Positions 24,776 to 34,347 are shown, counted from the stretch's first letter. The stretch: DNA of 57,150 nucleotides from Candidatus Rikenella faecigallinarum (GCA_019113395.1 DXHL01000034.1:1-57150), one strand, 5' to 3'. The notes: generated from the sequence alone by a model not told the origin. Numbers and translations are program-made.

Positions 24776-25270
24776 CTATTTGCCGCCGAGTCCGAGTGTT
24801 TCTACCCAGGTGGCGAGTGTTTCGCGCGAGGGATGGCCGTTCAGCAGGCGTCCCGGGAGCCAGTGCAGTTTGGGATAGGTCTTGCGCAGGTTCTGTTCGC
24901 AGTTGCCGATGCCGCTGCCGCCCGAGGTGGCAAACGGAATCAGTGGTTTGCCGCTGAAATCGGCACTCTCGAGGAAGGTGTTGATGATGGTGGGGGCGAT
25001 GTACCACCAGACGGGGAACCCGATAAAAACAGCATCGTACTGCCCGATGTTCGGGAGCGTGCCGGCCATGGCCGGCCGCGACGACGGGTCACGCATCTCC
25101 ACCGACGAACGGCTCTGCGTATCGTGCCAGTTCAGGTCGGCCGGCGTATAGGGCTCGGCCGGAACAATCTCATAAAAATCTGCGCCGGCCGCTTCGGCCA
25201 GCGTTCGGGCTGCGGCAGCCGTCGTGCCGGTGCACGAAAAACAGGCCACCAGAATCTTTTTCTTTTCCAT
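24776..25270 (-). CDS. Flavodoxin-like protein
   Basis: 164 aa from the ATG at 25270; another in-frame ATG at 25282 would add four residues. The FMN phosphate-binding segment [18 protein letters not shown] (about 9-26) replaces the usual SxTGNT, and [20 protein letters not shown] (about 79-98) and [19 protein letters not shown] form the flavin-ring loops. This is the flavodoxin_4 type common in Bacteroidales, a small cytosolic electron carrier or NAD(P)H-dependent reductase partner. The gene stands alone, converging on the TonB receptor (43-base gap). The acceptor is not known; the neighbouring receptor raises the possibility of reductive release of an imported metal complex, a speculation. 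Confidence 0.9.
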   Translation of the reverse strand: MEKKKILVACFSCTGTTAAAARTLAEAAGADFYEIVPAEPYTPADLNWHDTQSRSSVEMRDPSSRPAMAGTLPNIGQYDAVFIGFPVWWYIAPTIINTFLESADFSGKPLIPFATSGGSGIGNCEQNLRKTYPKLHWLPGRLLNGHPSRETLATWVETLGLGGK

Positions 25271-25406
25271 AGCGATTTCCATTGACAGGGGGACTTGGGT
25301 GTCCCCTGAAAGACAAGATAAAGGTACGGCACTTTGGGATTGGTTATACTACCCGGGTTACGGCTCTTTGTATCCCGATTACGGGCAGCATGCTCCATAA
25401 AACTGA

Positions 25407-25439
25407 GGCGGGGGAACCGAATATTTCGGTTCCCCCGCC
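25407..25439 (-). terminator. Terminator downstream of dsbD
   Basis: A perfect 15-bp stem (GGCGGGGGAACCGAA at 25407-25421 with 25425-25439) with a three-base loop lies 32 bases after the dsbD stop. On the minus strand it is followed by CTCAGTTTTATGG. Confidence 0.8.
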
Positions 25440-25471
25440 CATAGGTATGGCACAGCATGCGCCGTTTTTTA

Positions 25472-27598
25472 CTACCGAGCCCCCGCCGGCAGCGCCGCGT
25501 AGGCTTTCAACCCCGATTCCAGGAAGTTGATAAAACCATTCACATTCAGGTCATACGACCGCGGCGTTACGAGCGGCTTCCCTGTGTTGTCCAACAGCAC
25601 ATAGTAGGGCTGTGCATTAATCCCGAAGCGTTCGATTTGGAACGAAGCGTTGATTTTCCCCAGCGTTTTGCGCACCTTACCGTCTGCCGTGGTGACCCAC
25701 TCCGATTCGGGGAGTTGCTTCTTGTCGTCCACGTAAAGGGCAATAATCACATAGTTGTCGCGCAACAGTTTCTGGACATTGGGGTCGCTCCAGACGTTGG
25801 CCTCCATTTCGCGGCAGTTCACGCAGCCGTGCCCCGTGAAATCCAGAAATACGGGCTTGCCCACCTCACGTGCATATTGCATCCCCTCGTCGTAGTCAAA
25901 GAAGCCCTCCAGCCCGTGTGGCAGGTGCAGGAAGTCGCTGTATTTCGGAGCTCCCCCCTCGATTTTCGAACGGTCGAGGGTCGAGACAGCCCCCGCAGCG
26001 CTCCCAGCCGTACCATTACCCGCAGCCGAGAGGTTGAAATCCATGGTCGAGAGCGGCGGCAGGTAACCGCTCAGGGCCTTGAGCGGTGCGCCGAACATCC
26101 CGGGAATCAGGTAGACCACAAAGGCAAAGGTGATGATGGCCAGGAAGAGCCGTTTGACGCTGACGTATTTGGTATCGCTGTCGTGTGCGAATTTGATTTT
26201 GCCGAGCAGGTAGAAGCCCAGCAGGGTGAAAATAACCACCCAGAGGGCGATATAGACTTCGCGGTCGAGCAGTCCCCAGTGGTAGGTTTGGTCGGCCACG
26301 GAGAGGAACTTCAGCCCGAGGGCCAGTTCGATAAACCCGAGCACCACCTTGACCGAGTTGAGCCAGCCGCCCGATTTGGGGAGGTTTTTGAGGAGCGAGG
26401 GGAAGAAGGCAAAGATGGTGAAGGGGAGTGCGAAGGCAGCCGAGAAGGCCAGCATCGTAAAGATGGGTTCCCAGATAGCCCCCTGGGTCGATTTCACCAA
26501 CACGGTTCCAACGATGGGTCCCGTGCAGGAGAACGACACGAGCACCAGGGTCAGTGCCATGAAGAAGACCCCGACGAGCCCGCCTTTATCGGCTTTCGAG
26601 TCGCTCTTATTGACCAGTTTCGAGGGCATGGTGATTTCGAACGCACCGAAGAACGAGGCGGCGAAAATCATGAATATCAGGAAGAAGAGGATATTTGGAA
26701 TCCAGTGTGTCGCGAGCCAGTTGAAGATGTCGGCTGTCACGGAGTCTCCCCCTACGAAGTAGGTAATCAGGATAATGGCCGCAATGGGCAGCGTATAAAG
26801 AGCCACAATCGAAATTCCGTAGAACGAAGCCATCATGCGTCCTTTGGCCTTGTTGTCGCTTCCTTTCATGAAGAAGCTGACGGTCATCGGCACCATCGGG
26901 AAGACGCACGGGGTCAGCAGCGCTGCAAAGCCCCACAGGACGGCTTCAATAATAATGGCCCAGAAACTCTTGTTTTCATTCTGTTGCAACCCTTCGAACG
27001 AGGCTTCGCCGAGGGTCTCGGCGTTGGCGGCTACGGCTGCCGTATCGATCGGCGTCACGGCCATGGCATTGTCGAGCACCATCTCGCCCGTTGTGTCGGG
27101 AACGGCCACCAGCGTAGCATCCGCAGCCGGAGCCGTCGGCGTGAGGGTCACCGTAAACTCTTCGTCCATCGGCGGCAGGCAACTCTCATCGTCGCACACC
27201 TGCCACTCCACCGTTCCCCGCACGGTTATCGGCTCTCCGGCGGCAGCCAGCTCGTCCGAAACCTTGAACTTCTGCACGAAACGCGCCTTGCCGCCAAAGT
27301 AACCGATTTCCATGCCGAAAATCTCGTCCTGCACGCGGGTCGGCTTGTCGAGTTGCACCACCCCGCCGTCGAGGGTCACCCCGGCCGGCAGTTCGAAGGT
27401 AAAGGTGGTCGCATTGGGCCCCCCTTCATAAGGCCCAATGTCGTACATGTGCCACGGTGTATCAATCGCAGCCGTCATTTCCGCCTGCTGCCCCGAAGCG
27501 CCAAAACTCCAGTGAACGGGGTTTTCTACCTGCGCCAGGGCTGGCGCCATGCCGCATACGCCCAACAGCAGTGCGGCTATCCATTGTTTGAGTCTCAT
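25472..27598 (-). CDS. dsbD: Thiol:disulfide interchange protein DsbD
   Basis: 708 aa in the classic three-part order. After a signal peptide comes the periplasmic alpha domain (about 25-175) with a Cys pair in CDDESCLPP (about 134-139). The central part has eight transmembrane helices, including LLTPCVFPMVPMTVSFFMK and SFSCTGPIVGTVLV, which carry the transmembrane cysteine pair. The C-terminal thioredoxin-like gamma domain has FLDFTGHGCVNCREMEANVW (CxxC, about 591-594). DsbD passes electrons from cytosolic thioredoxin to periplasmic partners such as DsbC or cytochrome c maturation. The gene starts 39 bases after glnS and is probably co-transcribed with it, with the strong terminator at 25439-25407 after it. 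Confidence 0.95.
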   Translation of the reverse strand: MRLKQWIAALLLGVCGMAPALAQVENPVHWSFGASGQQAEMTAAIDTPWHMYDIGPYEGGPNATTFTFELPAGVTLDGGVVQLDKPTRVQDEIFGMEIGYFGGKARFVQKFKVSDELAAAGEPITVRGTVEWQVCDDESCLPPMDEEFTVTLTPTAPAADATLVAVPDTTGEMVLDNAMAVTPIDTAAVAANAETLGEASFEGLQQNENKSFWAIIIEAVLWGFAALLTPCVFPMVPMTVSFFMKGSDNKAKGRMMASFYGISIVALYTLPIAAIILITYFVGGDSVTADIFNWLATHWIPNILFFLIFMIFAASFFGAFEITMPSKLVNKSDSKADKGGLVGVFFMALTLVLVSFSCTGPIVGTVLVKSTQGAIWEPIFTMLAFSAAFALPFTIFAFFPSLLKNLPKSGGWLNSVKVVLGFIELALGLKFLSVADQTYHWGLLDREVYIALWVVIFTLLGFYLLGKIKFAHDSDTKYVSVKRLFLAIITFAFVVYLIPGMFGAPLKALSGYLPPLSTMDFNLSAAGNGTAGSAAGAVSTLDRSKIEGGAPKYSDFLHLPHGLEGFFDYDEGMQYAREVGKPVFLDFTGHGCVNCREMEANVWSDPNVQKLLRDNYVIIALYVDDKKQLPESEWVTTADGKVRKTLGKINASFQIERFGINAQPYYVLLDNTGKPLVTPRSYDLNVNGFINFLESGLKAYAALPAGAR

Positions 27599-27637
27599 TC
27601 TGTTCGATGTATGTGTATGAAAAAAGTATTGCAGTTG

Positions 27638-29308
27638 TTATTTGCCGGCAATCTTGGCCCAGGAGTCCTTGAGGGTTACCGTGCGGTTGAAGACGGGCGT
27701 CCCCTCGGCGTTGTGCAACTGGCTGTCGGCGCAGAAGTATCCGAGGCGTTCGAACTGGAACTTGTCCCCGGGTTTCGCTTCGGCCAGTGCCGATTCGACC
27801 CATGCCCGCACCACCTGGAGCGAGTCGGGGTTCAGGTTGTCGAGGAACGTTCCCCCTTCGGGTACTTCGTCCGGATTTTCGGCCGCAAAGAGTCGGTCGA
27901 AGAGCCGCACGTCGGCCGCCACCGCATGCGGTGCCGACACCCAGTGGATAATCCCCTTGACCTTGCGTCCGTCGGACGAGCCGCCGCCTAACGACAGCGG
28001 GTCGTAGGTACAGCGCAGTTCGACGATTTCGCCCGTGGCGGGGTCCTTGACCACCTCTTCACACTTGATAAGGTAGCCGTAACGCAGACGCACCTCGCCG
28101 CCCGGACGCAACCGGAAGAACTTCTTGGGCGGCTCTTCCATAAAGTCGTCGCGTTCGATATAGACCTCACGGCTGAAGGGCACACGGCGTGTCCCGGCCG
28201 CAGCGTCTTCGGGGTTATTGACACACTCGAGCTGTTCGACCTGTCCTTCGGGATAGTTCGTAATGACCACCTTCAGCGGATTGAGCACCGCCATGCGGCG
28301 CAGAGCCGTTTTGTTCAGGTCCTCGCGCACGCACCACTCCAGCAGCCCCAGGTCAATGATGTTGTCGCGTTTGGCCACCCCGACCTTTTCGGCAAACATC
28401 CGAATCGACTCGGGGGTATAGCCGCATCGGCGCAGCCCGCTGATGGTAGGCATCCGCGGGTCGTCCCAGCCGCTCACGTAACCCTCCTTGACCAGTTGCA
28501 GCAGTTTGCGTTTGCTCATCACGGTGTAGGTCAGGTTCAACCGGGCAAATTCATACTGGTGGCTCGGGAAAATCCCCAGTTTTTCGATAAACCAGTCGTA
28601 GAGCGGACGGTGGACGTCGAACTCCAGCGTACAGATGGAGTGCGTGATGCGTTCAATCGAGTCGCTTTCGCCGTGCGCATAGTCGTACATCGGGTAGATA
28701 CACCACTTGTCGCCCGTGCGGTGGTGGTGGGAGTGGATGATACGGTACATCAGCGGGTCGCGCAACAGCATATTCGGATGAGCCATGTCGATTTTGGCCC
28801 GCAGCACCTTTTCACCGTCGCGGTATTTCCCTTCGCGCATCTCGGCAAACAGGCGCAGGTTCTCTTCGACGCTGCGGTCGCGCCACGGGCTGTTGGTGCC
28901 CGGTTGGGTCACCGTGCCGCGCCCCAGGCGTATCTCCTCCTGGGTCTGGTCATCGACATAGGCCAGCCCCTTCCGAATCAGCTCCACTGCCCAATCGTAG
29001 AGTTGTTCGAAATAGTCCGATGCGTAGTGCTCCTCGGCCCACTCGAAGCCCAGCCAGCGGATATCCTCCTTAATCGAGTCCACATACTCGACATCCTCCT
29101 TGACGGGGTTGGTATCGTCGAAACGGAGGTTGCACTTGCCGCCATATTTTTTGGCCAGTCCGAAGTTCAGGCAGATGGACTTCGCATGGCCGATATGGAG
29201 GTAGCCGTTGGGTTCGGGTGGGAAACGCGTATGGACACGTGTCTGCCCCTCGGCAATGGACTTTTCGATAATCTCCTCTATGAAATTGAGCTTTTCGGTG
29301 CTTTCCAT
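27638..29308 (-). CDS. glnS: Glutaminyl-tRNA synthetase
   Basis: 556 aa, class I synthetase that charges tRNA-Gln directly. The N-terminal catalytic block reads [18 protein letters not shown] (HIGH motif, about 26-43), the glutamine pocket region [16 protein letters not shown] follows, and the second signature is [11 protein letters not shown] (KMSKS-like, about 265). The C-terminal beta-barrel anticodon-binding domain is complete ([14 protein letters not shown] near 520). A -10 box TATATTTG on the minus strand at 29343-29336 lies about 30 bases upstream. dsbD follows in the same direction. The presence of GlnRS fits Bacteroidetes, which generally have it. Confidence 0.97.
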   Translation of the reverse strand: MESTEKLNFIEEIIEKSIAEGQTRVHTRFPPEPNGYLHIGHAKSICLNFGLAKKYGGKCNLRFDDTNPVKEDVEYVDSIKEDIRWLGFEWAEEHYASDYFEQLYDWAVELIRKGLAYVDDQTQEEIRLGRGTVTQPGTNSPWRDRSVEENLRLFAEMREGKYRDGEKVLRAKIDMAHPNMLLRDPLMYRIIHSHHHRTGDKWCIYPMYDYAHGESDSIERITHSICTLEFDVHRPLYDWFIEKLGIFPSHQYEFARLNLTYTVMSKRKLLQLVKEGYVSGWDDPRMPTISGLRRCGYTPESIRMFAEKVGVAKRDNIIDLGLLEWCVREDLNKTALRRMAVLNPLKVVITNYPEGQVEQLECVNNPEDAAAGTRRVPFSREVYIERDDFMEEPPKKFFRLRPGGEVRLRYGYLIKCEEVVKDPATGEIVELRCTYDPLSLGGGSSDGRKVKGIIHWVSAPHAVAADVRLFDRLFAAENPDEVPEGGTFLDNLNPDSLQVVRAWVESALAEAKPGDKFQFERLGYFCADSQLHNAEGTPVFNRTVTLKDSWAKIAGK

Positions 29309-29403
29309 AATCGTTCTACGGGTTTATATATCATGCAAATATACGTCTTTTTTGTCTCCTTCTGCGGCGGGTTGTCACAAATCGCACGCCGGCCCCCGGT
29401 GCA

Positions 29404-29434
29404 TTGCTTTCCCGCGGCAAAAAGCGTAGCTTTG
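29404..29434 (+). promoter_or_regulatory. Bacteroidetes-type promoter for folB
   Basis: TTG (29404-29406), a 20-base spacer and TAGCTTTG (29427-29434) lie about 24 bases upstream of the folB ATG. It also decides the start: upstream in-frame codons would precede the transcript. Confidence 0.6.
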
Positions 29435-29457
29435 TCCGCAGCAAAAATGACCATCGC

Positions 29458-29814
29458 ATGAAAAAAACGACCATCGAACTGGAGAACATGGAATTTTACG
29501 CTTTCCACGGCCACTACACCGAGGAGCAGCGCGTAGGGAACCGTTTTCGGGTGGACCTGAGTTTCGAGGTGGACAGCACCGAGGCGGCCCGCACCGACAA
29601 CCTCGACACCACGGTCAGTTACCTCGATGTTTACGAATGTGTGCGGGAGCAGATGGCAATTCCGTCGCATCTGTTGGAGCACGTTTCGCAGCGCATTGTC
29701 GAGGCGCTTCGGACTCGTTTTCCGGGCATCGGGCGGTTGCGGCTGAAGGTCTCGAAACTGGCTCCTCCGTTAGGCGGTCAGGTTGAGAAAGTTAGCCTTA
29801 CGGTGGAGGATTAG
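29458..29814 (+). CDS. folB: Dihydroneopterin aldolase
   Basis: 118 aa, the usual FolB length. FolB cleaves dihydroneopterin to 6-hydroxymethyl-dihydropterin and glycolaldehyde in folate synthesis. Visible: ELENMEFYAFHGHYTEEQ with the conserved Tyr/His and Glu near residue 23, TVSYLDVYECVRE (about 56-68), LLEHVSQRIVEAL with the substrate Glu, and the catalytic Lys in LRLKVSKLAPPLGG (about 97-110). The ATG at 29458 is chosen because the consensus promoter ends at 29434. It is transcribed alone; the next gene has its own -10 box. No other folate genes are nearby. Confidence 0.95.
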   Translation: MKKTTIELENMEFYAFHGHYTEEQRVGNRFRVDLSFEVDSTEAARTDNLDTTVSYLDVYECVREQMAIPSHLLEHVSQRIVEALRTRFPGIGRLRLKVSKLAPPLGGQVEKVSLTVED

Positions 29815-29943
29815 TGTTTGATTGTCAGAGAGATGTGAAATTATTGATGAATTGTTAATAAGTTTTTCGGGGTTTGCCGTACCGCTCCCGAAAAGTGACC
29901 TATCTTTGCCCGTAGATAACGTCTGATTGTCCCACTTTATACC

Positions 29944-32475
29944 ATGCAAAACCTTAAACAATACACCTACGAAGAGGCTGTGGCCGGTGCCCGCGAATAC
30001 TTCAAGGGCGACGACCTGGCCGCTACCGTGTGGGTCACGAAGTATGCTCTCAAAGACTCCTTCGGCAAAATCTACGAATGCTCGCCCGAACAGATGCACG
30101 AACGCATCGCCTCGGAACTCGAACGCATCGAGAAAAAGTATCCCAACCCGATGACCAAAGCTGAAATTCGGGAACTGCTGGATAACTTCAAGTATGCCGT
30201 GCCGCAGGGCGGACCCATGACTGGTATCGGCAACGACCTGCAAATCGCCTCGATTTCCAACTGCTTTGTTATCGGACACGAAAAACCGGCCGACTCCTAT
30301 GGCGGGATTATCCGCATCGACGAGGAACAGGTGCAGCTTATGAAACGCCGCGGCGGGGTGGGACACGACCTTTCGCATATCCGTCCGACCGGTTCGCCCG
30401 TGCTGAACTCGGCCCTGACCTCAACCGGTATCGTTCCCTTTATGGAACGCTACTCCAACTCGACGCGCGAAGTGGCGCAGGACGGGCGACGCGGTGCTCT
30501 GATGCTCTCTCTCTCGATTAAGCATCCCGATGCCGAACGCTTTATCGACGCCAAACTCGAACAGGGAAAGGTAACCGGGGCCAATGTCTCGATTAAGGTG
30601 GACGATGAGTTTATGCAGGCTGCCATCGACGGAAAACCCTACAAACAACAGTTTCCCATCACGGGTGACCATCCCCTCGTATCGGGCGAAATCGATGCGG
30701 CTGCCCTCTGGAAAAAGATTGTCCACAACGCCTGGAAATCGGCTGAACCCGGCGTGCTCTTCTGGGATACTATCATTCGCGAATCGGTGCCCGACTGCTA
30801 CGCCGACCTCGGCTTCCGCACCGTTTCGACAAACCCCTGCGGCGAAATTCCGCTCTGCCCCTACGACAGCTGTCGCCTGCTGGCGCTCAATCTCTACAGC
30901 TACGTAGACAAGCCTTTCACTCCTGAGGCTAAATTCGATACGGCGAAGTTCAAAAAACATGTCCGCAAGGCCATGCGCATGATGGACGACATTATCGATA
31001 TCGAACTTGAAAAGGTCGATGCCATCATCCATAAAATTGACCAGGACCCTGAGGATGCCGATATCCGCCGCGTGGAACGCGACCTGTGGGAGAAAATTCG
31101 GAAAAAAGCTGTCATGGGACGCCGTACTGGGTTGGGTATAACGGCCGAAGGAGATATGCTGGCCGCTCTCGGACTGCGCTACGGATCGGATGAGGCTATT
31201 GAATTTGCTGCCAACCTGCAAAAAACGCTCGCCGTGGAAGCCTATCGCGCTTCGGTCGAAATGGCCGGCGAACGCGGAGCCTTCGAGATGTACGACCCCA
31301 AACGCGAAGAGAACAACCCGATGATTCTCCGCATCAAAGAGGCTGACCCGAAACTCTACAACCTCATGGTGAAACAGGGACGCCGCAATGTGGCCATGCT
31401 GACGATTGCTCCGACCGGTACCACCTCCCTGATGACCCAAACGACCAGCGGTATCGAACCGGTCTTCCTGCCCGTCTACAAACGCCGTCGCAAGGTCAAT
31501 CCCAGCGACAAGAATGTCAATATCACCTTTGTGGATGACGTGGGAGACTCCTGGGAAGAGTACAACGTCTACCACCACCACTTCCTCACCTGGATTAAAA
31601 CCAACAAAGGGCTTACGGATGACCAAATCAAAAAACTCACCGACGAAGAGGTGGACAAACTGGTGGCCGAATCGCCCTATCACAATGCCACGTCGAATGA
31701 TATCGACTGGGTGGCTAAGGTGAAGATGCAGGGAGCCATGCAGAAATGGGTAGACCACTCCATTTCGGTGACCGTAAACCTGCCGAACAACGTGTCGGAA
31801 GCCCTGGTGGACGAGGTATACAAAACGGCATGGCGCTCGGGTTGCAAAGGGGTTACGGTCTACCGTGACGGTAGTCGTGCCGGAGTGCTCGTCAAAAAAG
31901 AGAAAAAGAAAGAGGAGGAAAACGGAATGCCCGCCAGCCGTCCTATTTCGCTGGAGGCCGATGTGGTGCGTTTCAAGAACGGCGCCGAAGACTGGATAGC
32001 TTTCGTGGGACTCTTCAACCACAAACCCTACGAAATCTTTACCGGTAAGGTCGATGAAGATGCCCTCTACTTCCCCAAAACCATCAAAAAGGGGAATATC
32101 ATCAAAGTCATCGAAAAAGACGGTACCAAACGGTATGACTTCCAATACAAGGATAAATATGGCTATGTTAATACCGTAGGGGGTATCTCGCGCCTGTTCG
32201 ACGAAGAGTTCTGGAACTATGCCAAGTTGATTTCAGGCGTTTTGCGTACAGGGATGCCGCCGATTGACGTGGTGAACCTCGTCTCGTCGCTCCGCCTCGA
32301 CAGCGACACCATCAATACCTGGAAAAACGGGGTGGCTCGTGCTCTCCACAAATACATCCCCAACGGAACCAAACCCAAGGGGGGTAAAAAATGTCCTGAA
32401 TGTGGACAGGAGAGTCTGGTCTACCAAGAGGGATGTTTGGTCTGCACCAACTGTGGCCACTCGAAATGTGGTTGA
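29944..32475 (+). CDS. nrdJ: Adenosylcobalamin-dependent ribonucleotide reductase (class II)
   Basis: 843 aa. Reduces ribonucleotides to deoxyribonucleotides using a cobalamin-generated thiyl radical. Recognised from the NrdJ layout: IASISNCFVIG (about 100-110, one redox Cys), KRRGGVGHDLSHIRPTGS, TVSTNPCGEIPLCPYDSC with the active-site Cys (about 299), MLTIAPTGTTSLM, and WRSGCKGVTVYRDGSR. The C-terminus carries a zinc-ribbon-like block KKCPECGQESL...CTNCGHSKCG (about 817-843) that probably binds metal or recycles the active site. A -10 box TATCTTTG is at 29901-29908, leaving a leader of about 30 bases, too short for a cobalamin riboswitch. No NrdB-like small subunit is present, as expected. 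The strong terminator 32510-32552 follows. Confidence 0.95.
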   Translation: MQNLKQYTYEEAVAGAREYFKGDDLAATVWVTKYALKDSFGKIYECSPEQMHERIASELERIEKKYPNPMTKAEIRELLDNFKYAVPQGGPMTGIGNDLQIASISNCFVIGHEKPADSYGGIIRIDEEQVQLMKRRGGVGHDLSHIRPTGSPVLNSALTSTGIVPFMERYSNSTREVAQDGRRGALMLSLSIKHPDAERFIDAKLEQGKVTGANVSIKVDDEFMQAAIDGKPYKQQFPITGDHPLVSGEIDAAALWKKIVHNAWKSAEPGVLFWDTIIRESVPDCYADLGFRTVSTNPCGEIPLCPYDSCRLLALNLYSYVDKPFTPEAKFDTAKFKKHVRKAMRMMDDIIDIELEKVDAIIHKIDQDPEDADIRRVERDLWEKIRKKAVMGRRTGLGITAEGDMLAALGLRYGSDEAIEFAANLQKTLAVEAYRASVEMAGERGAFEMYDPKREENNPMILRIKEADPKLYNLMVKQGRRNVAMLTIAPTGTTSLMTQTTSGIEPVFLPVYKRRRKVNPSDKNVNITFVDDVGDSWEEYNVYHHHFLTWIKTNKGLTDDQIKKLTDEEVDKLVAESPYHNATSNDIDWVAKVKMQGAMQKWVDHSISVTVNLPNNVSEALVDEVYKTAWRSGCKGVTVYRDGSRAGVLVKKEKKKEEENGMPASRPISLEADVVRFKNGAEDWIAFVGLFNHKPYEIFTGKVDEDALYFPKTIKKGNIIKVIEKDGTKRYDFQYKDKYGYVNTVGGISRLFDEEFWNYAKLISGVLRTGMPPIDVVNLVSSLRLDSDTINTWKNGVARALHKYIPNGTKPKGGKKCPECGQESLVYQEGCLVCTNCGHSKCG

Positions 32476-32509
32476 TAACCTATAGCGGATTCATGTTTGT
32501 GAACAGCGG

Positions 32510-32552
32510 TTGGTCCTCAGGACTCGGAATAATTCCGAGCCCTGAGGACCAA
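32510..32552 (+). terminator. Intrinsic terminator of nrdJ
   Basis: Outer arms TTGGTCCTCAGG (32510-32521) and 32541-32552 pair over 12 bp; inside them CTCGGAA (32523-32529) pairs with TTCCGAG (32533-32539). A CTCTGTTTT tail follows. Confidence 0.85.
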
Positions 32553-32624
32553 CTCTGTTTTAGGAGGTTATTGCAGTGGTGCTGATGTTGGGATGCTGTA
32601 AAGGTTATTTCTTTAGGCAGAAGC

Positions 32625-33360
32625 GGGCTGGGCTGGTACCGTTGGGCTCTCGAGCTGACGTGTGTTAGTTGTTAGTGGGACAGATTCGGTTTCGAAGAAA
32701 CCGTCAGTCTGCAGCCACCGCGGGCACTCCGAATAAGCAATACTATGCCTCACAAGCGAAGGGCTGATGCCACTGGGCACTCCAACCGAGCAGTCTTTAC
32801 CCTAAACTCCACTGGCTCGGGCTAAAAAAAGACGGAGAATGTCGAAAAGCAAAATGCAACGTCGTCAGAAGTCACACTCACACTCCCAGCTAATCTGCTC
32901 TGATTTTTCGGTCGGCGCCCACCCCCCGAGCGGCAGAGCCGCTGGGCGCACGACCGACGGGTTGCGCACGCAACCCGATGCTGCGGGCACTTCGACAGAG
33001 AGTTTGCTCGGAGGGGGCGGAGGCCTGGTACCGCTGGGCCCGCTTGCACTTGAACCGACACGTGTTAGGCCACACCGAGTTCTCAGGTCTGAACCAGTGT
33101 TTTTTAGGGTAGAGGTTGCTCAGCACGCAAGTTGATTCATGCCGCAATAGAAAGCGAATGGCTTGCCATTCGTGCAGGCCGAAGCCGCCCCCAGCGGAGG
33201 CCTGCTCTGAAATGAGCATGCTCCGCCGGCTCCGGGCTGAGGTGTTAGTTCCACACGTCCAACTAATTAATATTCGGCAAAAGCGGTTGCGCAAGCAACC
33301 GTTGCGGTTCGCAGCCGCCCAGATGCGGAGAACCGCAGAAATATGCTCCCGCATATTTTT
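32625..33360. repeat. Gene-free mosaic of hairpin modules, copy region 2
   Basis: 32553-33576 carries no credible gene. It repeats the modules of region 1, rearranged and partly inverted. Hairpins seen: 32687-32703 (CGGTTTC/GAAACCG), 32929-32943 (AGCGGC/GCCGCT), 32958-32977 (CGGGTTGC/GCAACCCG), 33155-33172 (CGAATGG/CCATTCG), 33284-33301 (CGGTTGC/GCAACCG) and 33340-33357 (AATATGC/GCATATT). Exact shared strings include GACAGAGAGTTTGCTCG (32994-33010; inverted at 21896-21912) and TTTTAGGGTAGAG (33102-33114; inverted at 21776-21788). Right of it, 33400-33576 is strikingly pyrimidine-rich on the plus strand and shows nothing else recognisable. Confidence 0.75.
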
Positions 33361-33576
33361 ACGTCTCTCCGCCGGCTGCTCCCGAGGTGCCGTTTGGGCA
33401 ACAATACGCTCTCCCTTCTCGTGTCAGGTCTTCCTCGCTTGGGGTTTATCTTCTCTTTGCGCTCTCTTCCCTCCGGGAGAGCCTGAGCTGCTCACTGCGC
33501 CTTCCCCCTCTTCCCCTATACGGATACCCCTGAGGATTACTCCCTCTTATCCCGCTCCTTCGATTCCCACCTCACG

Positions 33577-34188
33577 CTACTCCTGTACGCAACGAACAGA
33601 AAAACCATTTGACCGACCGAATGAAATACTTAAAGTAATACCTCCCATATAACCATAAAAATTTCTCGCACTTACACCACTACAAGTAGAACTCCAAGAG
33701 AAGATACTATTACCCGTGTAACTTAAATGGCCATTTATAAATTCTCTACGACCAGGCGTAGGATACCATACGATACCTTTATATAAAATTCCATTCGTTA
33801 CGGTTGTATTACCTGTGGAGGTCTGGGCGCCCTCAATATAGTATAGTGTACTCTCAGTTGTAAAATCATTCCAAGTACCATTGGATGATACTTGCCAACC
33901 CTCTGGACACGGGTCGTACACGCCTTTCCCCTGAAATCTTTCGCACCATAAGAAATTATTTTGATTTGATATATTACTAGTGTACCAATCGTAAGGAGAT
34001 TGATTAGCACTAATGATATAGGTTAATGGATGCTTAATGCTGTATGTTAATGCATTTGAAAGATTACTTTCTGCGACATCTGTAGATTCTATTTGAAAAC
34101 CGGTACTTCCATCTATTAAAGCAGATATTCCGTCTGCTCCATACAATGGAATTGTTTCTGCATTTTGATTTGTTCCTATTGCTTGCAT
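33577..34188 (-). CDS. FISUMP-type surface protein fragment (N-terminus missing)
   Basis: 203 aa. The second half matches the Bacteroidetes/Fibrobacter 'major paralogous domain' (FISUMP): VYDPCPEGWQVSSNGTWNDF (about 90-109), WYPTPGRREFINGHLSY, and a terminal RSNGFSVRCVQE. Members are usually long lipoproteins of the cell surface or fimbrial apparatus. Here there is no signal peptide, and the frame opens with MQAIGTNQNAETIPLYGADG, which looks like the middle of such a protein, only about 70 bases after the terminator of the upstream gene. The gene is clearly AT-richer than its neighbours. It is best read as a truncated or silent copy next to the repeat region; whether it is expressed is unknown. 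Confidence 0.65.
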   Translation of the reverse strand: MQAIGTNQNAETIPLYGADGISALIDGSTGFQIESTDVAESNLSNALTYSIKHPLTYIISANQSPYDWYTSNISNQNNFLWCERFQGKGVYDPCPEGWQVSSNGTWNDFTTESTLYYIEGAQTSTGNTTVTNGILYKGIVWYPTPGRREFINGHLSYTGNSIFSWSSTCSGVSARNFYGYMGGITLSISFGRSNGFSVRCVQE

Positions 34189-34261
34189 TATCGTGCTGCC
34201 GTCGGCGCCCGGAAATGCGCAGGATAGGGCTTGGCGGTGCTGTAATAATACCCTAAAAAAT

Positions 34262-34294
34262 GCGCGAACAGAATGATAACCATTCTGTTCGCGC
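34262..34294 (-). terminator. Terminator after the TPR protein gene
   Basis: Arms GCGCGAACAGAATG (34262-34275) and 34281-34294 pair perfectly around ATAAC. On the minus strand the stem is followed by six T (34259-34254). Confidence 0.85.
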
Positions 34295-34347
34295 GCGTAA
34301 CGTGGATTTTACCTCCCTAAGGATGGATTCCCGTCCAAGAGGAGTTA

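Noticed and set aside
29815-29943. Cobalamin riboswitch upstream of the B12-dependent reductase
   Set aside because: The -10 box at 29901-29908 leaves only about 30 bases of leader, far too short for the roughly 200-base B12 aptamer, and no B12-box-like sequence was seen.
21367-33360. CRISPR array
   Set aside because: The hairpin units are not identical and not evenly spaced, they occur in both orientations, and no cas gene is present.
34189-34300. Upstream extension of the FISUMP frame through the terminator (giving NGYHSVRAFF-like residues)
   Set aside because: The resemblance to the family's C-terminal motif comes from the two arms of the 14-bp hairpin that terminates the TPR gene; this part is better explained as a terminator.
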